From Pseudomonadota bacterium (GTDB lineage Bacteria > Pseudomonadota > Alphaproteobacteria > Sphingomonadales > Sphingomonadaceae), in the NCBI GenBank assembly GCA_029550345.1, contig JAKPHK010000011.1, positions 44,043 to 108,042 of the forward strand: a DNA stretch of 64,000 nt. The letters are read 5' to 3'. The number at the start of each line of letters is the position of its first letter. Within the stretch, counting starts at the first letter, position 1. The notes beneath the pieces are model-generated. The model worked only from the letters and a program-made list of their open reading frames with translations. It did no database searches and had not been told where the DNA came from. Shown piece after piece: positions 1-8,107 of the stretch. The position numbers and the translations under genes were made by a program.

Positions 1-989
1 GCATCGGCCAGTTCAGGTTCGATCCGGCCCGAAAAGATTACCGGGATCGAGACCGCCGCCTTGATCGCGGCGGCCTTGGGCAGGTTCAAACCGGGGGTTT
101 GCGGGGTGTGCGAGGCAGAGTGCAGCGTGCCCCGCGCGGGCTCGTGGTTGGCCGTGACGGTGATCGCGTGCGCCCCCGCCGCCTCGGCCAGCCGGGCGGT
201 TTCGAGGGCGTGCTCGAGGCGGATGCCGCCCGCGCGTTCGTATTCCTCGGTGTCGATCTTGCACCACACCGCGACATCGGGTCCGGCTCCGTCGCGCACG
301 GCCGCGATGATCTCCACCAGCAACCGCGCGCGGTTGGCGACGCTGCCGCCGTATTCATCGTCGCGCCGGTTGGTGGCAGGCGAAAGGAACGACGAGATGA
401 TATAGCCGTGTCCGGCGTGGATCTCGATCCCGTCCACCCCGGCGCGCCGGGCGCGAGCGGCCGCGGCCCGGAACATTTCGACCAGATCCGCGATATCGGC
501 CCGCGTCATCACCTTGTAGTGGACATCGCGCAGCTGGAAGAATGGGGCAACCGCGGCCTCTTCCTCCAGAAACCCCTCCAACATGTCGCCATCGACGGGC
601 ACCGGGAGCGATGGCGTCCAGGCCGGGCGACCGGCCAGCATGTCCTCCATCCCGACGAGCCCGCCGAAATGGAGCTGGACGGCAAAGCGCGCCCCGTGCT
701 GCTGAACGGCCCGCGCCGTTTCGGCGATCCCGGCGATGTGCCGGTCCTCCGAAAGGGCCGGCTGGCCCTTCATGTTGCTGCCGATCGGCCATCCGACGCC
801 AACCACGCCCAGCGTGACCAGACCGACCCCGCCTTCGGCCTGCCGCCGGTTGAACGCCAGCGAGCGGGGGCCGCAGGTGCCGTCGTCCTCGGCAAGCCCA
901 GTCCCCATGGCCGTAAGCAGCATGCGATTGCGCAAGGTCATCGGCCCGATGCGGCCGGCAGACAGGAGATGCTCGAACTGCTTCGCCAT
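1..989 (-). CDS. Old Yellow Enzyme family NADH:flavin oxidoreductase, 3' end outside window
   Basis: Reading the minus strand from ATG at 987-989 gives an open frame that runs off the left edge of the window (329 codons seen). The start 'MAKQFEHLLSAGRIG' and 'LRNRM' match the N-terminus of the OYE / 2,4-dienoyl-CoA reductase TIM barrel. The active-site segment 'IHAGHGYIISSFLSP' followed by 'NRRDDEYGG' carries the two histidine positions and the substrate-loop Asn/Arg typical of the family. These enzymes use FMN to reduce activated C=C bonds of enones, dienoyl-CoAs or similar substrates. The start lies 2 bp after the TBDR1 stop, so the two genes are probably one transcript. Any C-terminal Fe-S/FAD domain, which would separate the FadH type from the short OYE type, is not visible. 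Confidence 0.88.
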   Translation of the reverse strand, partial: MAKQFEHLLSAGRIGPMTLRNRMLLTAMGTGLAEDDGTCGPRSLAFNRRQAEGGVGLVTLGVVGVGWPIGSNMKGQPALSEDRHIAGIAETARAVQQHGARFAVQLHFGGLVGMEDMLAGRPAWTPSLPVPVDGDMLEGFLEEEAAVAPFFQLRDVHYKVMTRADIADLVEMFRAAAARARRAGVDGIEIHAGHGYIISSFLSPATNRRDDEYGGSVANRARLLVEIIAAVRDGAGPDVAVWCKIDTEEYERAGGIRLEHALETARLAEAAGAHAITVTANHEPARGTLHSASHTPQTPGLNLPKAAAIKAAVSIPVIFSGRIEPELAD

Positions 990-991
990 GA

Positions 992-3304
992 TCAGAACCC
1001 CACGCGCAGATCGATGCCATAGGTGCGCGGCTGGGCATATCCGACCGTCCCGAACCCCAACGATCCGAAATCGACCGCGCCCAGCAGATAGTCCTCGTTG
1101 GTGAGGTTGCGGACCCAGCCGGACAATTGCGCCTTCCCGCCGCCCAGCTGCATGTCGGCCAGCGTAACCCGGGCATCGAGGAGACCAACCGGCCCGTCCG
1201 AGAGGACTTCGTTGAACGGATTGAGGGTCGTGGTCGAATGGAAATAGGTCCGGCTGCGATAGGAATAGTCCAGCCGGGCCGACAGGTTGCCGATCCCCAC
1301 ACTGCCGAAGCGGTATTCCGCGCCGACATTGGCCGTGGTTCCGGCCGAATAGATGAACCGGGCCGTCTTCGCGATATCGACCAGCTCATCGGTGGCGGGA
1401 TCGCGGATAATGAAGCTCTTGTACTTGCGATCGACGTAGCCGAAATTGCCGTTGATCGTCAGATGCTCGCCCAGCAGCGCGGTCCACTCTGCCTCGACGC
1501 CGTTGTATTCGGCCTTGCCCGCATTGACGGTGATCCCCGCCGAGCCGCCCGATCCCGCCAGGAACTGGCCAACCTGCACATCGCGGTGATCGGCATGGAA
1601 CGCCGTCAGGTTGAGCCGCAGGTGGCGATCGAACCATTCGCCCTTGAGGCCGATCTCGTAGGAGGTCAGGTTCTCCGGCTGGAAGCCCTCGTTCTGCGAG
1701 CGGGCGTTGAAGCCGCCGGCCTTGTAGCCGGTGGCAACGCGCGCATAGGTCATGAGATCGTCGTTCCAGCGGTAGTCGAGCGTGGCCGCCCAGTTGAGCT
1801 TCCCGAACGAACGATCGAGATCGCGGACATAAGGCTCCTTCTGGCGCAGGTGCCGGTCGTCCCAGGTGTAGCGCAGGCCGCCGGTGGCACTCAGCCGGTC
1901 GTTCAGGCGGACCGTGGCCTGCCCGAACAAGGCCTTGGACTGCGACTTGAAGCGATAGTCGAAGTTGCTGGCGAGATTCACCCCGTAGGAGTTCACGAAC
2001 ACCCCCGGCGCCGCCTCGATCGGATCGGCGGAGGGCAGGATGTAGGTCAGGTAAGTCGGGTTCTGCTCGTGGGCCGTTTCATGGAAATAGAAGCCACCCA
2101 GAACGAAATCGACCTTGTCGCCGATCTTGCCGAGCAGGTTCAGTTCCTGGGTCCACTGGCGCTGGCCGCGCTCGAACGTCAGGTTGAACAGGCTGATCGG
2201 CTGGACCCCGAGCGGGATGAACGATCCATCGGTGAACAGCGCCGGATCGACCACGAAGCCCACCAGGCCGCCATTGCCGTCCTGATCGTTGACCACGCGG
2301 TTGGTCCACTGGCGATAGCCGGTGAGCGAGCGGAGCGTGAGATTGCGCCCCAGATCGACCTCGGCGGTGAGCGCATGCCCGGTGACGCGATCGAGGATCG
2401 GCCCGTCGGCATCGAGCCGCAGCGTGTTCAGGCGATCGCGCGACAACTGCAACGGAGCGCCGCCCAGCGCGGCAGAGGCACCGGCATAGGCGAGGATGTC
2501 GGGGCGGGCCACGGCGAGTTGCGAAGGATTGGCAACGCTGTGCCGGTCGTTGAAGTCATAGGCATAGTTCAGCCGCACGGCCCCGCCCTTGTCGTAGCGC
2601 AGCGCCACGCGGAAGGCATCGACGTTGTAGGCTCCGGGGTCGCGCGCATCGGGCGCGAGGACATTGTCGGCATAACCGCTGCGCTCCTTGTGCAGATAGG
2701 TCAGGCGCGCGCTGATGCCGCTGTTGCCCCACTGGCCGGTATCGATGCTGCCCTTGAGCTGCACCGCATCGAGGTTGCCGTAGCTGGCCAGGAAATCGGC
2801 GCCGAACTCATCGGCGGGCCGCTTGGAGATCAGGTTCACCGCGCCGCCGGTGGTGTTGCGGCCATAGAGCGTTCCCTGCGGCCCGCGCAGCACTTCGACA
2901 CGCTCAAGATCGACAAGGTCGAACACCGCGCCCGAGCTGCGGCCGAGCACGATCCCGTCGACATAGAGGCCCACGGGCGAGTCCACCGTCAGGATCGTTT
3001 CGGATTCGCCGATGCCGCGGATGAACAGGGCGATATTGGAGGTGGAGGCGCCCGTCGTGGTCACGGTAAGATTGGGCGCCGCCGCGGTGAGCGACGACAC
3101 ATCCGTGATCCCGCGCCGTTCGATCGTTTCGGCAGTCAGCGCGCTGACGGCCAGCGGCGTTTCCTGAAGGTTTTCCCGGCGCTTCTGGGCGGTGACGATG
3201 ATCTCCTCCAGCCCCGTCGACGGCTCGGCCGCCGCTTGCGCATAGGCCTGGCCCGAAACCAGGCAAGCCGCCCCTATCACCGGGCCCAAAATTCGTTTTG
3301 CCAC
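992..3304 (-). CDS. TonB-dependent outer-membrane receptor 1
   Basis: A 770-aa TonB-dependent receptor. A GTG start at 3304 is preferred: it has an AGAGGGG ribosome site and is followed directly by a signal peptide (KRILGPVIGAACLVSGQAYAQ). Longer in-frame starts upstream would spoil the leader. The plug domain begins at the TonB-box-like 'LEEIIVTAQKRREN' and contains 'VEVLRGPQGTLYGRNTTGGA'. The rest is a 22-strand-type barrel ending in an aromatic residue (RVGF). Such receptors import scarce or bulky substrates across the outer membrane using TonB energy. It is followed 2 bp later by the OYE gene and is divergent from an AraC regulator, so it is probably controlled by that regulator. Unlike the other two receptors in the window it has no TTGTCCGGACAA site upstream. 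Confidence 0.9.
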   Translation of the reverse strand: MAKRILGPVIGAACLVSGQAYAQAAAEPSTGLEEIIVTAQKRRENLQETPLAVSALTAETIERRGITDVSSLTAAAPNLTVTTTGASTSNIALFIRGIGESETILTVDSPVGLYVDGIVLGRSSGAVFDLVDLERVEVLRGPQGTLYGRNTTGGAVNLISKRPADEFGADFLASYGNLDAVQLKGSIDTGQWGNSGISARLTYLHKERSGYADNVLAPDARDPGAYNVDAFRVALRYDKGGAVRLNYAYDFNDRHSVANPSQLAVARPDILAYAGASAALGGAPLQLSRDRLNTLRLDADGPILDRVTGHALTAEVDLGRNLTLRSLTGYRQWTNRVVNDQDGNGGLVGFVVDPALFTDGSFIPLGVQPISLFNLTFERGQRQWTQELNLLGKIGDKVDFVLGGFYFHETAHEQNPTYLTYILPSADPIEAAPGVFVNSYGVNLASNFDYRFKSQSKALFGQATVRLNDRLSATGGLRYTWDDRHLRQKEPYVRDLDRSFGKLNWAATLDYRWNDDLMTYARVATGYKAGGFNARSQNEGFQPENLTSYEIGLKGEWFDRHLRLNLTAFHADHRDVQVGQFLAGSGGSAGITVNAGKAEYNGVEAEWTALLGEHLTINGNFGYVDRKYKSFIIRDPATDELVDIAKTARFIYSAGTTANVGAEYRFGSVGIGNLSARLDYSYRSRTYFHSTTTLNPFNEVLSDGPVGLLDARVTLADMQLGGGKAQLSGWVRNLTNEDYLLGAVDFGSLGFGTVGYAQPRTYGIDLRVGF

Positions 3305-3321
3305 TGCAATCCCCTCTTTTT

Positions 3322-3337
3322 TGTCTGGGGCCGGACA
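3322..3337. promoter_or_regulatory. Imperfect inverted repeat upstream of TBDR1
   Basis: TGTCTGG-GG-CCGGACA has 7-bp arms with one mismatch. It lies 18 bp upstream of the TBDR1 start and 107 bp upstream of the AraC start. Its half-sites resemble those of the TTGTCCGGACAA operators elsewhere, but the half-site spacing is different, so it may be unrelated. It may be an operator for the divergent AraC gene or chance. Confidence 0.25.
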
Positions 3338-3443
3338 TAGGCGCGAGCCGCCTGGGCAATGGAGGCATTCTGGCGCAAAATAGGGGGTATTCTGGTGCAG
3401 GCATGCTAATGTTGCATCCTTGCGTCCCCCGGAGGCTACGAAC

Positions 3444-4535
3444 GTGCGCCCCCCCGCTTCAACCTCGCTGCGATTTGTTCCCGCTTCGGGAATGGTCGTC
3501 CTGCTCGATACCCTGGCCGAAATCGGCGGAGACATTCGGGGTGTCCTCAAGCGGTCGGGGCTGGGCCTGCTCGAACGGGCCGCGCGCGAAGGCCGCGCCA
3601 CGCTGATCCCGCGCGCGGCCTTCGCGCAGCTGGCATCGGATTGCGTGCTCGCGATGCACCACGAGAATTGCCGCAAGAATGGGTTGCAGCCCTTCCCCGT
3701 GCGCAATCACCGCATATTGCTGCTGGCGATGCTGGGCTGTTCCACCCTGCGTCAGGCCGTGGGCATCATGACCGACTTCTATGCCATGCTGGGTGAGCGT
3801 TCCGCGCAATGGACCGTCACCATCGATGGCAACGTCGTGACGTTCACGCTCGACCGGCGGACGCGCGAAAAGAGCGTGGCGGAGTTCCTGATCTCGCTGT
3901 TCTCCCTAGCCTCATACCACCGCATCCTGGGCTGGGTGATCGGCGAGGAGATGCCCTTGATCGACGTGACCCTGGCCTTTCCCGAAACCTTCGCGGAAAC
4001 GGGGCTCCACGATCTGTTCAGCATCCAGCCCCGCTTCCACCAGCCACAGGACAGCTTTTCCTTCGCGGAACGCCACCTGAACTGGCCGATCGCGCGGAAA
4101 CCATCCGAGATCGATGATCTGTTCGCGCTGTTTCCCTTCGACCTCCTGCCGCCGGACTATGGCACCGAAACCTTGTCGAGCCGCGTGGTAAGCGCGATGC
4201 GCGCATCGCTATCGATGGAAGAGGGCATTCCGGACATCCAGACAATCGCGCAGATGTTTGGCTTCACCCCGGCCACCCTGCGTCGTCGCCTGGCCCGCGA
4301 GGATTCGTCACTCGTGGCGCTGCGCACCCAATGCCGCCGCGAACTGGCACTGACGATGCTGGCGGGAACCGACCTCACCGTGCGGGAGATCGCCTCGCGC
4401 CTGCAATACGCGGATGCGGCGACTTTCCGCCGAGCCTTCGTGGGTTGGACGAAAATGAATCCGGGCGACTGGCGAGCGCAGAATGCACCGACGGACACGG
4501 CGGTGCTGCAGGCGGAAGGAATTGACTTTCCGTAA
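3444..4535 (+). CDS. AraC-family transcriptional regulator
   Basis: 363 aa from a GTG at 3444, chosen because GGAGG sits 9 bp upstream. An in-frame TTG at 3420 has no such site. The N-terminal ~200 residues match the arabinose-binding-like domain of the OruR/ArgR-like AraC subgroup ('NHRILLLAMLGCSTLRQAVGIM' region). The C-terminal ~80 residues hold two helix-turn-helix units: 'TIAQMFGFTPATLRRRL' and 'LTVREIASRLQYADAATFRRAF' with 'WTKMNPGDWR'. It is divergent from TBDR1 across ~140 bp and probably activates the TBDR1-OYE unit in response to a pathway compound. The effector is unknown. Confidence 0.9.
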   Translation: MRPPASTSLRFVPASGMVVLLDTLAEIGGDIRGVLKRSGLGLLERAAREGRATLIPRAAFAQLASDCVLAMHHENCRKNGLQPFPVRNHRILLLAMLGCSTLRQAVGIMTDFYAMLGERSAQWTVTIDGNVVTFTLDRRTREKSVAEFLISLFSLASYHRILGWVIGEEMPLIDVTLAFPETFAETGLHDLFSIQPRFHQPQDSFSFAERHLNWPIARKPSEIDDLFALFPFDLLPPDYGTETLSSRVVSAMRASLSMEEGIPDIQTIAQMFGFTPATLRRRLAREDSSLVALRTQCRRELALTMLAGTDLTVREIASRLQYADAATFRRAFVGWTKMNPGDWRAQNAPTDTAVLQAEGIDFP

Positions 4536-4724
4536 CGCTCCTCGCATCTTGGCACGATGCAGATGCAGCCCATCATGCCGCGTTTTCGCGTCCACGCAGG
4601 CCAACTTCTCGCGGGCAACTAGCCCCGGGATTCGGGGTGTTGCGCTCCGGACTCGGGGCGATAATTCCTTCCCCGCCGCGACCTGATCGCGGTTGCGCGA
4701 TCCAAACCTCCGGATGCCATTCTC

Positions 4725-5135
4725 ATGACCACGAACCGGTCCACCCGCCGGCCGCCGATCCATATGATCGACGCCGAGGCCGACACACTGACTGATCTCG
4801 CCTTGCGCACAAGCGCGCGGAATCCGGAGGTCAGCCGGCAATTGCTCAACGAAATCGCGCGCGCCACCATCCATGATGCGGCCAAGCTCCCGGCTGGCGT
4901 CGTGACCATGCACGCGACGGTGGAGTTCCTTGACGAAGCCAGCGGCACCGACCGGACGATCGAGCTCGTCTATCCGCGGGATGCCGATATCGCGGCCGGG
5001 CGGGTTTCCATTCTCACGCCGGTCGGCGCAGGTTTGATCGGCCTGCGCGCCGGGCAGTCGATCCTTTGGCCCGACCGCGACGGACGCGAACGCAAGCTCA
5101 CGATCGTCAACGTCTGCAACCCGGGATCGCGGTGA
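4725..5135 (+). CDS. rnk: Nucleoside diphosphate kinase regulator (Rnk, GreA/GreB-like)
   Basis: 136 aa. The N-terminal helical part ('LTDLALRTSARNPEVSRQLLNEIARA') resembles the Rnk coiled coil. The C-terminal half ('FLDEASGTDRTIELVYPRDAD...ISILTPVGAGLIGLRAGQSI') is the GreA/GreB C-terminal FKBP-like fold that binds RNA polymerase. Rnk proteins compete with Gre factors and influence nucleotide-kinase expression in other bacteria. The gene stands alone between the AraC gene and the convergent Rieske genes and looks like a housekeeping gene rather than part of the catabolic cluster. The ~190 bp before it contains a short CCCCG/CGGGG hairpin (4623-4637) and nothing else recognised. The ~160 bp after it contains a GGGGC-ATC-GCCCC hairpin (5224-5236). 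Confidence 0.85.
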   Translation: MTTNRSTRRPPIHMIDAEADTLTDLALRTSARNPEVSRQLLNEIARATIHDAAKLPAGVVTMHATVEFLDEASGTDRTIELVYPRDADIAAGRVSILTPVGAGLIGLRAGQSILWPDRDGRERKLTIVNVCNPGSR

Positions 5136-5295
5136 CGCTTCGCCCGCTCCCGCGGCCCGCCAGGCGGATCACCTCAGGCGACGGGTGACAAATGCCGGAA
5201 CAGAGGGGCGGGTTTGCGCGGGCGGGGCATCGCCCCTCCCTGCCCTTCATCGCCCCCCTGTCACCGGCCCGTACCTTTGCTGTGGCGGAGCCGTA

Positions 5296-5829
5296 TCAGA
5301 AGAACAGGGCCAGCGTTGGCGCGGTGACGACGTTCCAGTCGAGCACGATGCGTCGTTCGGCGATGCGAAAACCGTCCTCGCTTCGCCGTAGCCGATCCTG
5401 CCGCTGCCCGCTGTAAAGATGATTGTCGGCGCCATGGCGGCTGTAGCTGAGCATGAAATTGCTCAACACCCGCACTTCCCCGGCGCACGCATCATCGTCC
5501 TCGATCTCGACATTGGTGATGAAGCGACGCGTGCGCGCCGGCGGGTTTTCAGCCCACGCATTGGGGGCGAGCGCCCGCTTGGCGCGGATCGTCAGCAGCG
5601 GCAGGCGATCCTCGCGCAAGGCCGCTTCCTCCGCACCGCCCAGTTCCCGCTCCACCAAATGGAATTCATCGCCTCCACGCGCCGGGAGATGGCCGAGCCT
5701 GATATGCCGCGTGGGGATGACATAGCGGACATCTTCGGTCAGCAACTCCAGCCAGGCGAGAAAACGCCGGTCGTCCAGCATTCGCGCTTCGCGATAATAG
5801 AATTGCTCGATGGCGTGCTGCTGCTCCAT
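5296..5829 (-). CDS. Aromatic-ring-hydroxylating dioxygenase, beta subunit
   Basis: 177 aa from ATG at 5829, chosen over an in-frame GTG at 5850 because GGAGG is placed 8 bp upstream of the ATG. 'MEQQHAIEQFYYREARMLDDRRFLAWLELLTEDVRYVIPT' is the classic N-terminus of the small subunit of Rieske dioxygenases (SnoaL/NTF2-like cone fold, family length ~160-180 aa). It has a structural role in the alpha3beta3 hexamer. It begins 17 bp after the alpha-subunit stop, so the two are co-transcribed in the order alpha-beta. No ferredoxin or reductase gene is in the window, so electrons must come from components encoded elsewhere. Confidence 0.93.
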   Translation of the reverse strand: MEQQHAIEQFYYREARMLDDRRFLAWLELLTEDVRYVIPTRHIRLGHLPARGGDEFHLVERELGGAEEAALREDRLPLLTIRAKRALAPNAWAENPPARTRRFITNVEIEDDDACAGEVRVLSNFMLSYSRHGADNHLYSGQRQDRLRRSEDGFRIAERRIVLDWNVVTAPTLALFF

Positions 5830-5846
5830 GCGCGATCCTCCGCTGT

Positions 5847-7133
5847 TCACCGGGCCGCTCCTTCAGCGATATCGCGCTGCCAGCGCAGGTAAAATTGGCG
5901 CGCATAGTGTTCATTGTAACAGCTGCCCGCCACTCCCGGCAGCAACGGGTGGACCTCCTCCTCGCCGGCGCCGAGGCCGTAATAATAGGGGTGGTCGTCC
6001 ATGTAATCGATCGCGCTGCCGGCATATTGCTGGGCCCAGGCGTCTGAATCCTCCTGCTCCAGCAGCCCGCCGGGGCCGAAGAAACCGTTATAGACGCCCT
6101 GCAACTCGCGCTTCACGCTCTCCGGCGCGCCGGCCGGCACCACCCACCAGGACCAATATTCAACCTTCCCCGGCCCGCGCGGGTGGCTCACCCGGATCGT
6201 CGAATTGGCCCACAGGAACGAGAAATTGGGATAGACGCCGTATGTCAGCCCCTTGATCCGGGCATGAACCGAGCCAAGCCGGTCCTCCATCTGCCGCTGG
6301 GTATCGAGCAGGAAGGCCTGCGTCTCGGCCGAAAAGGCCGAGGCAGAACCGTTTTCGCTGCCCCACATGCGGCTGGCCAGCGGCGTCTCGGGCGGCAGCA
6401 GGCGGATCGCCGCGCCATGCCCCGGTTCGGGCACCATGTTGAAGCCGTAAGCCTCGATTTCGGCAATCGCGTCGCTGCCGCCCAATACCGCGCCATGCAG
6501 GAACGGTCCGTGCCCGACATCGCCCAGCTGGTTCTCGACGGGCAGCTTCCAGTTCGCCGCGAGCCGCCATTTGTGCGGCGCGCCGACCACCTCGACGCCA
6601 TCGGCGAAACGGGCGAAATAATTGTCGAGATAGAAGCGCATATTGCCGAGATACTGTTCGAGCGGCGCAACATCCGGGTCAAAGCTCCCGAAAATCAGGC
6701 CCGCATAGCTTTCGACGCGCGGCACCTGCCGCAGGCCCAGACGGGCCTTGTCGACCGGGCGTTCGATCTTGCCCTGCTGGGGAATGGCGAGCAGTCGCCC
6801 GTCCATGCCAAAGGTCCAGTTGTGATAGGGGCAGATGAAGCGCGACGCATGGCCGCGCTCGACATGGCAGACGGCCACGCCGCGATGCGTGCAGCTGTTG
6901 ACGCTGGCGTTGATCCGCCCATCCGGGCCGCGCGCGACGATGACCGGCGTTTCCCCCATGTAGGTGGTAACAAAATCGCCGCTCGCCTTCAATTCGCTCT
7001 CGTGCGCCAGATACAACCAGGCCCGGCCGAAAATACGTTCCTTCTCAAGCTTATAAACGGCTTCATCGGTAAAAGCCCGGCGACTGACGAGCGTCGCATC
7101 GGCGCTGACCAGATCCTCGATCCCGCATGTCAT
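5847..7133 (-). CDS. Aromatic-ring-hydroxylating dioxygenase, alpha subunit (Rieske)
   Basis: 428 aa from ATG at 7133. The longer frame to 7160 begins inside the operator palindrome and is rejected. The Rieske [2Fe-2S] site is visible as C81-x-H83 and C101-x2-H104. The mononuclear-iron site is D205-x2-H208-x4-H213 in 'LGDVGHGPFLHG'. With the beta subunit it should dihydroxylate or monooxygenate an aromatic or heteroaromatic ring. The substrate cannot be read from sequence. It is divergent from a TetR gene with a 44-bp palindrome between them, so repression by that TetR is likely. It would form the ring-attack step feeding the CoA pathways further along the window. Confidence 0.94.
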   Translation of the reverse strand: MTCGIEDLVSADATLVSRRAFTDEAVYKLEKERIFGRAWLYLAHESELKASGDFVTTYMGETPVIVARGPDGRINASVNSCTHRGVAVCHVERGHASRFICPYHNWTFGMDGRLLAIPQQGKIERPVDKARLGLRQVPRVESYAGLIFGSFDPDVAPLEQYLGNMRFYLDNYFARFADGVEVVGAPHKWRLAANWKLPVENQLGDVGHGPFLHGAVLGGSDAIAEIEAYGFNMVPEPGHGAAIRLLPPETPLASRMWGSENGSASAFSAETQAFLLDTQRQMEDRLGSVHARIKGLTYGVYPNFSFLWANSTIRVSHPRGPGKVEYWSWWVVPAGAPESVKRELQGVYNGFFGPGGLLEQEDSDAWAQQYAGSAIDYMDDHPYYYGLGAGEEEVHPLLPGVAGSCYNEHYARQFYLRWQRDIAEGAAR

Positions 7134-7148
7134 GGTGTTATCCTCGCT

Positions 7149-7192
7149 CCTCTTGTACATAAATTATCGGTCGATAATTTATGTACAAGAGG
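7149..7192. promoter_or_regulatory. Perfect 21-bp inverted repeat: likely TetR operator
   Basis: Two perfect 21-bp arms (7149-7169 and 7172-7192; core CTTGTACATAAATTATCG) are separated by the two bases GT. It is centred between the Rieske alpha gene (minus, start 7133) and the TetR gene (plus, start 7265). Length, symmetry and position fit a TetR-family operator that could hold two dimers and control both directions. Confidence 0.85.
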
Positions 7193-7264
7193 TTTTCGAC
7201 ACGCCTAGTCTTTTCAGGGCTATCCGCTATCCCCGCCCCCGGAACGGACGAGATTGCAGGCACG

Positions 7265-7864
7265 ATGAAGGGCGCAACGAAAGGCGAACGCACGGCGCAG
7301 CGCATTCTGGACGCGGCCGAAGTGCTGTTCGCCCGGAAAGGCTATGAAGGCGCCTCGCTGCGCGACATCGCGGCGCTTGCGGGAATCCACCAACCCGGCC
7401 TCTACAACCATTTCGCGAGCAAGGAGGATCTGTATCGCGCCGTGCTCGATCGGGGCTTGCAGCCGCTCGTCGAACTGATGGGCAGCCTGCTCGGCGCGCG
7501 GATTCCGCCGGCCGACATGATCGATCTGCCGGCCCGGATGACCGACCTGCTGGCCCGCCATCCCAATATTGCGGCCCTGCTCATGCAATCGATGCACTCG
7601 GTCGCCGATGCCGGCGCGCTGATCGCCCGGGAATGGCTGGATCATCTGCTGGATCATGGCCGGCGGGTGAACGAGGCAAGCGATCTGGAAGGCGATGACA
7701 CCGCGCTCATGCTGCGCCAGATCGCCTTGTTCAACCTGTGCTGCGGCTATTTCTGGGCGGAACCGCTGGTGACGCGATTGACCGGGGCCAGTGCCCTGTC
7801 AGCCGATAATCTGGCGGTGCAGAAGCGGATGCTGGAACAGATCATGCGGGCGTTCGCCGCCTGA
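7265..7864 (+). CDS. TetR-family transcriptional regulator
   Basis: 199 aa from ATG 7265. An in-frame ATG at 7181 lies inside the palindromic operator and would add a non-family N-terminus, so it is rejected. The helix-turn-helix is in residues ~10-55: 'RILDAAEVLFARKGYEGASLRDIAALAGIHQPGLYNHFASKEDLY' region, with the usual 'YNHF.SKE.L' signature. The C-terminal helical domain presumably binds the inducer. It is divergent from the Rieske oxygenase genes and is the probable repressor of both itself and that operon. Confidence 0.92.
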   Translation: MKGATKGERTAQRILDAAEVLFARKGYEGASLRDIAALAGIHQPGLYNHFASKEDLYRAVLDRGLQPLVELMGSLLGARIPPADMIDLPARMTDLLARHPNIAALLMQSMHSVADAGALIAREWLDHLLDHGRRVNEASDLEGDDTALMLRQIALFNLCCGYFWAEPLVTRLTGASALSADNLAVQKRMLEQIMRAFAA

Positions 7865-7946
7865 TCCAACGCCATGCTCCGGGCCGCCGGAGTCGGAATG
7901 GCCCTGCCTGCTCGGGATGCGCGGCAAGCCAATGCCGAACGGCTTG

Positions 7947-8031
7947 GCCCAAAGCTTCAATGCCCGCCCGCGGGACGAATGCCTCGATGAGACGCGGTTC
8001 CCCTGTCCGGCTCACGCCCGGTCCGTCCTCA
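7947..8031 (+). pseudogene. Decayed IS3-family OrfB transposase fragment
   Basis: In the 240-bp gap after the TetR gene one frame reads 'AQSFNARPRDECLDETRF' followed by 'AHARSVL'. This lines up with the conserved 'ESFNGRLRDECLNE..F.SLAHAR..L' block of IS3-family OrfB transposases. The match ends abruptly on both sides and the reading frame does not continue, so it is a short relic of a past insertion. The gap also holds a CTCCGG/CCGGAG hairpin at 7877-7892 just after the TetR stop. Confidence 0.55.
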
Positions 8032-8107
8032 ACCATGAGGGGAGAACCCCGCTCTCAAGAACCTCGCCCTCGCGATCAACCGCACGCCCCAGACCAGGCC
8101 GCGAAGC

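Noticed and set aside
1127..3340. Long plus-strand frame opposite TBDR1 (737 codons)
   Set aside because: It is antisense to a clear TBDR, has low-complexity Arg/Gly/Gln/Asp-rich composition and no family similarity. It is a high-GC shadow.
7181..7264. Longer N-terminus for the TetR protein
   Set aside because: The ATG is inside the operator palindrome and the added residues do not match TetR N-termini.
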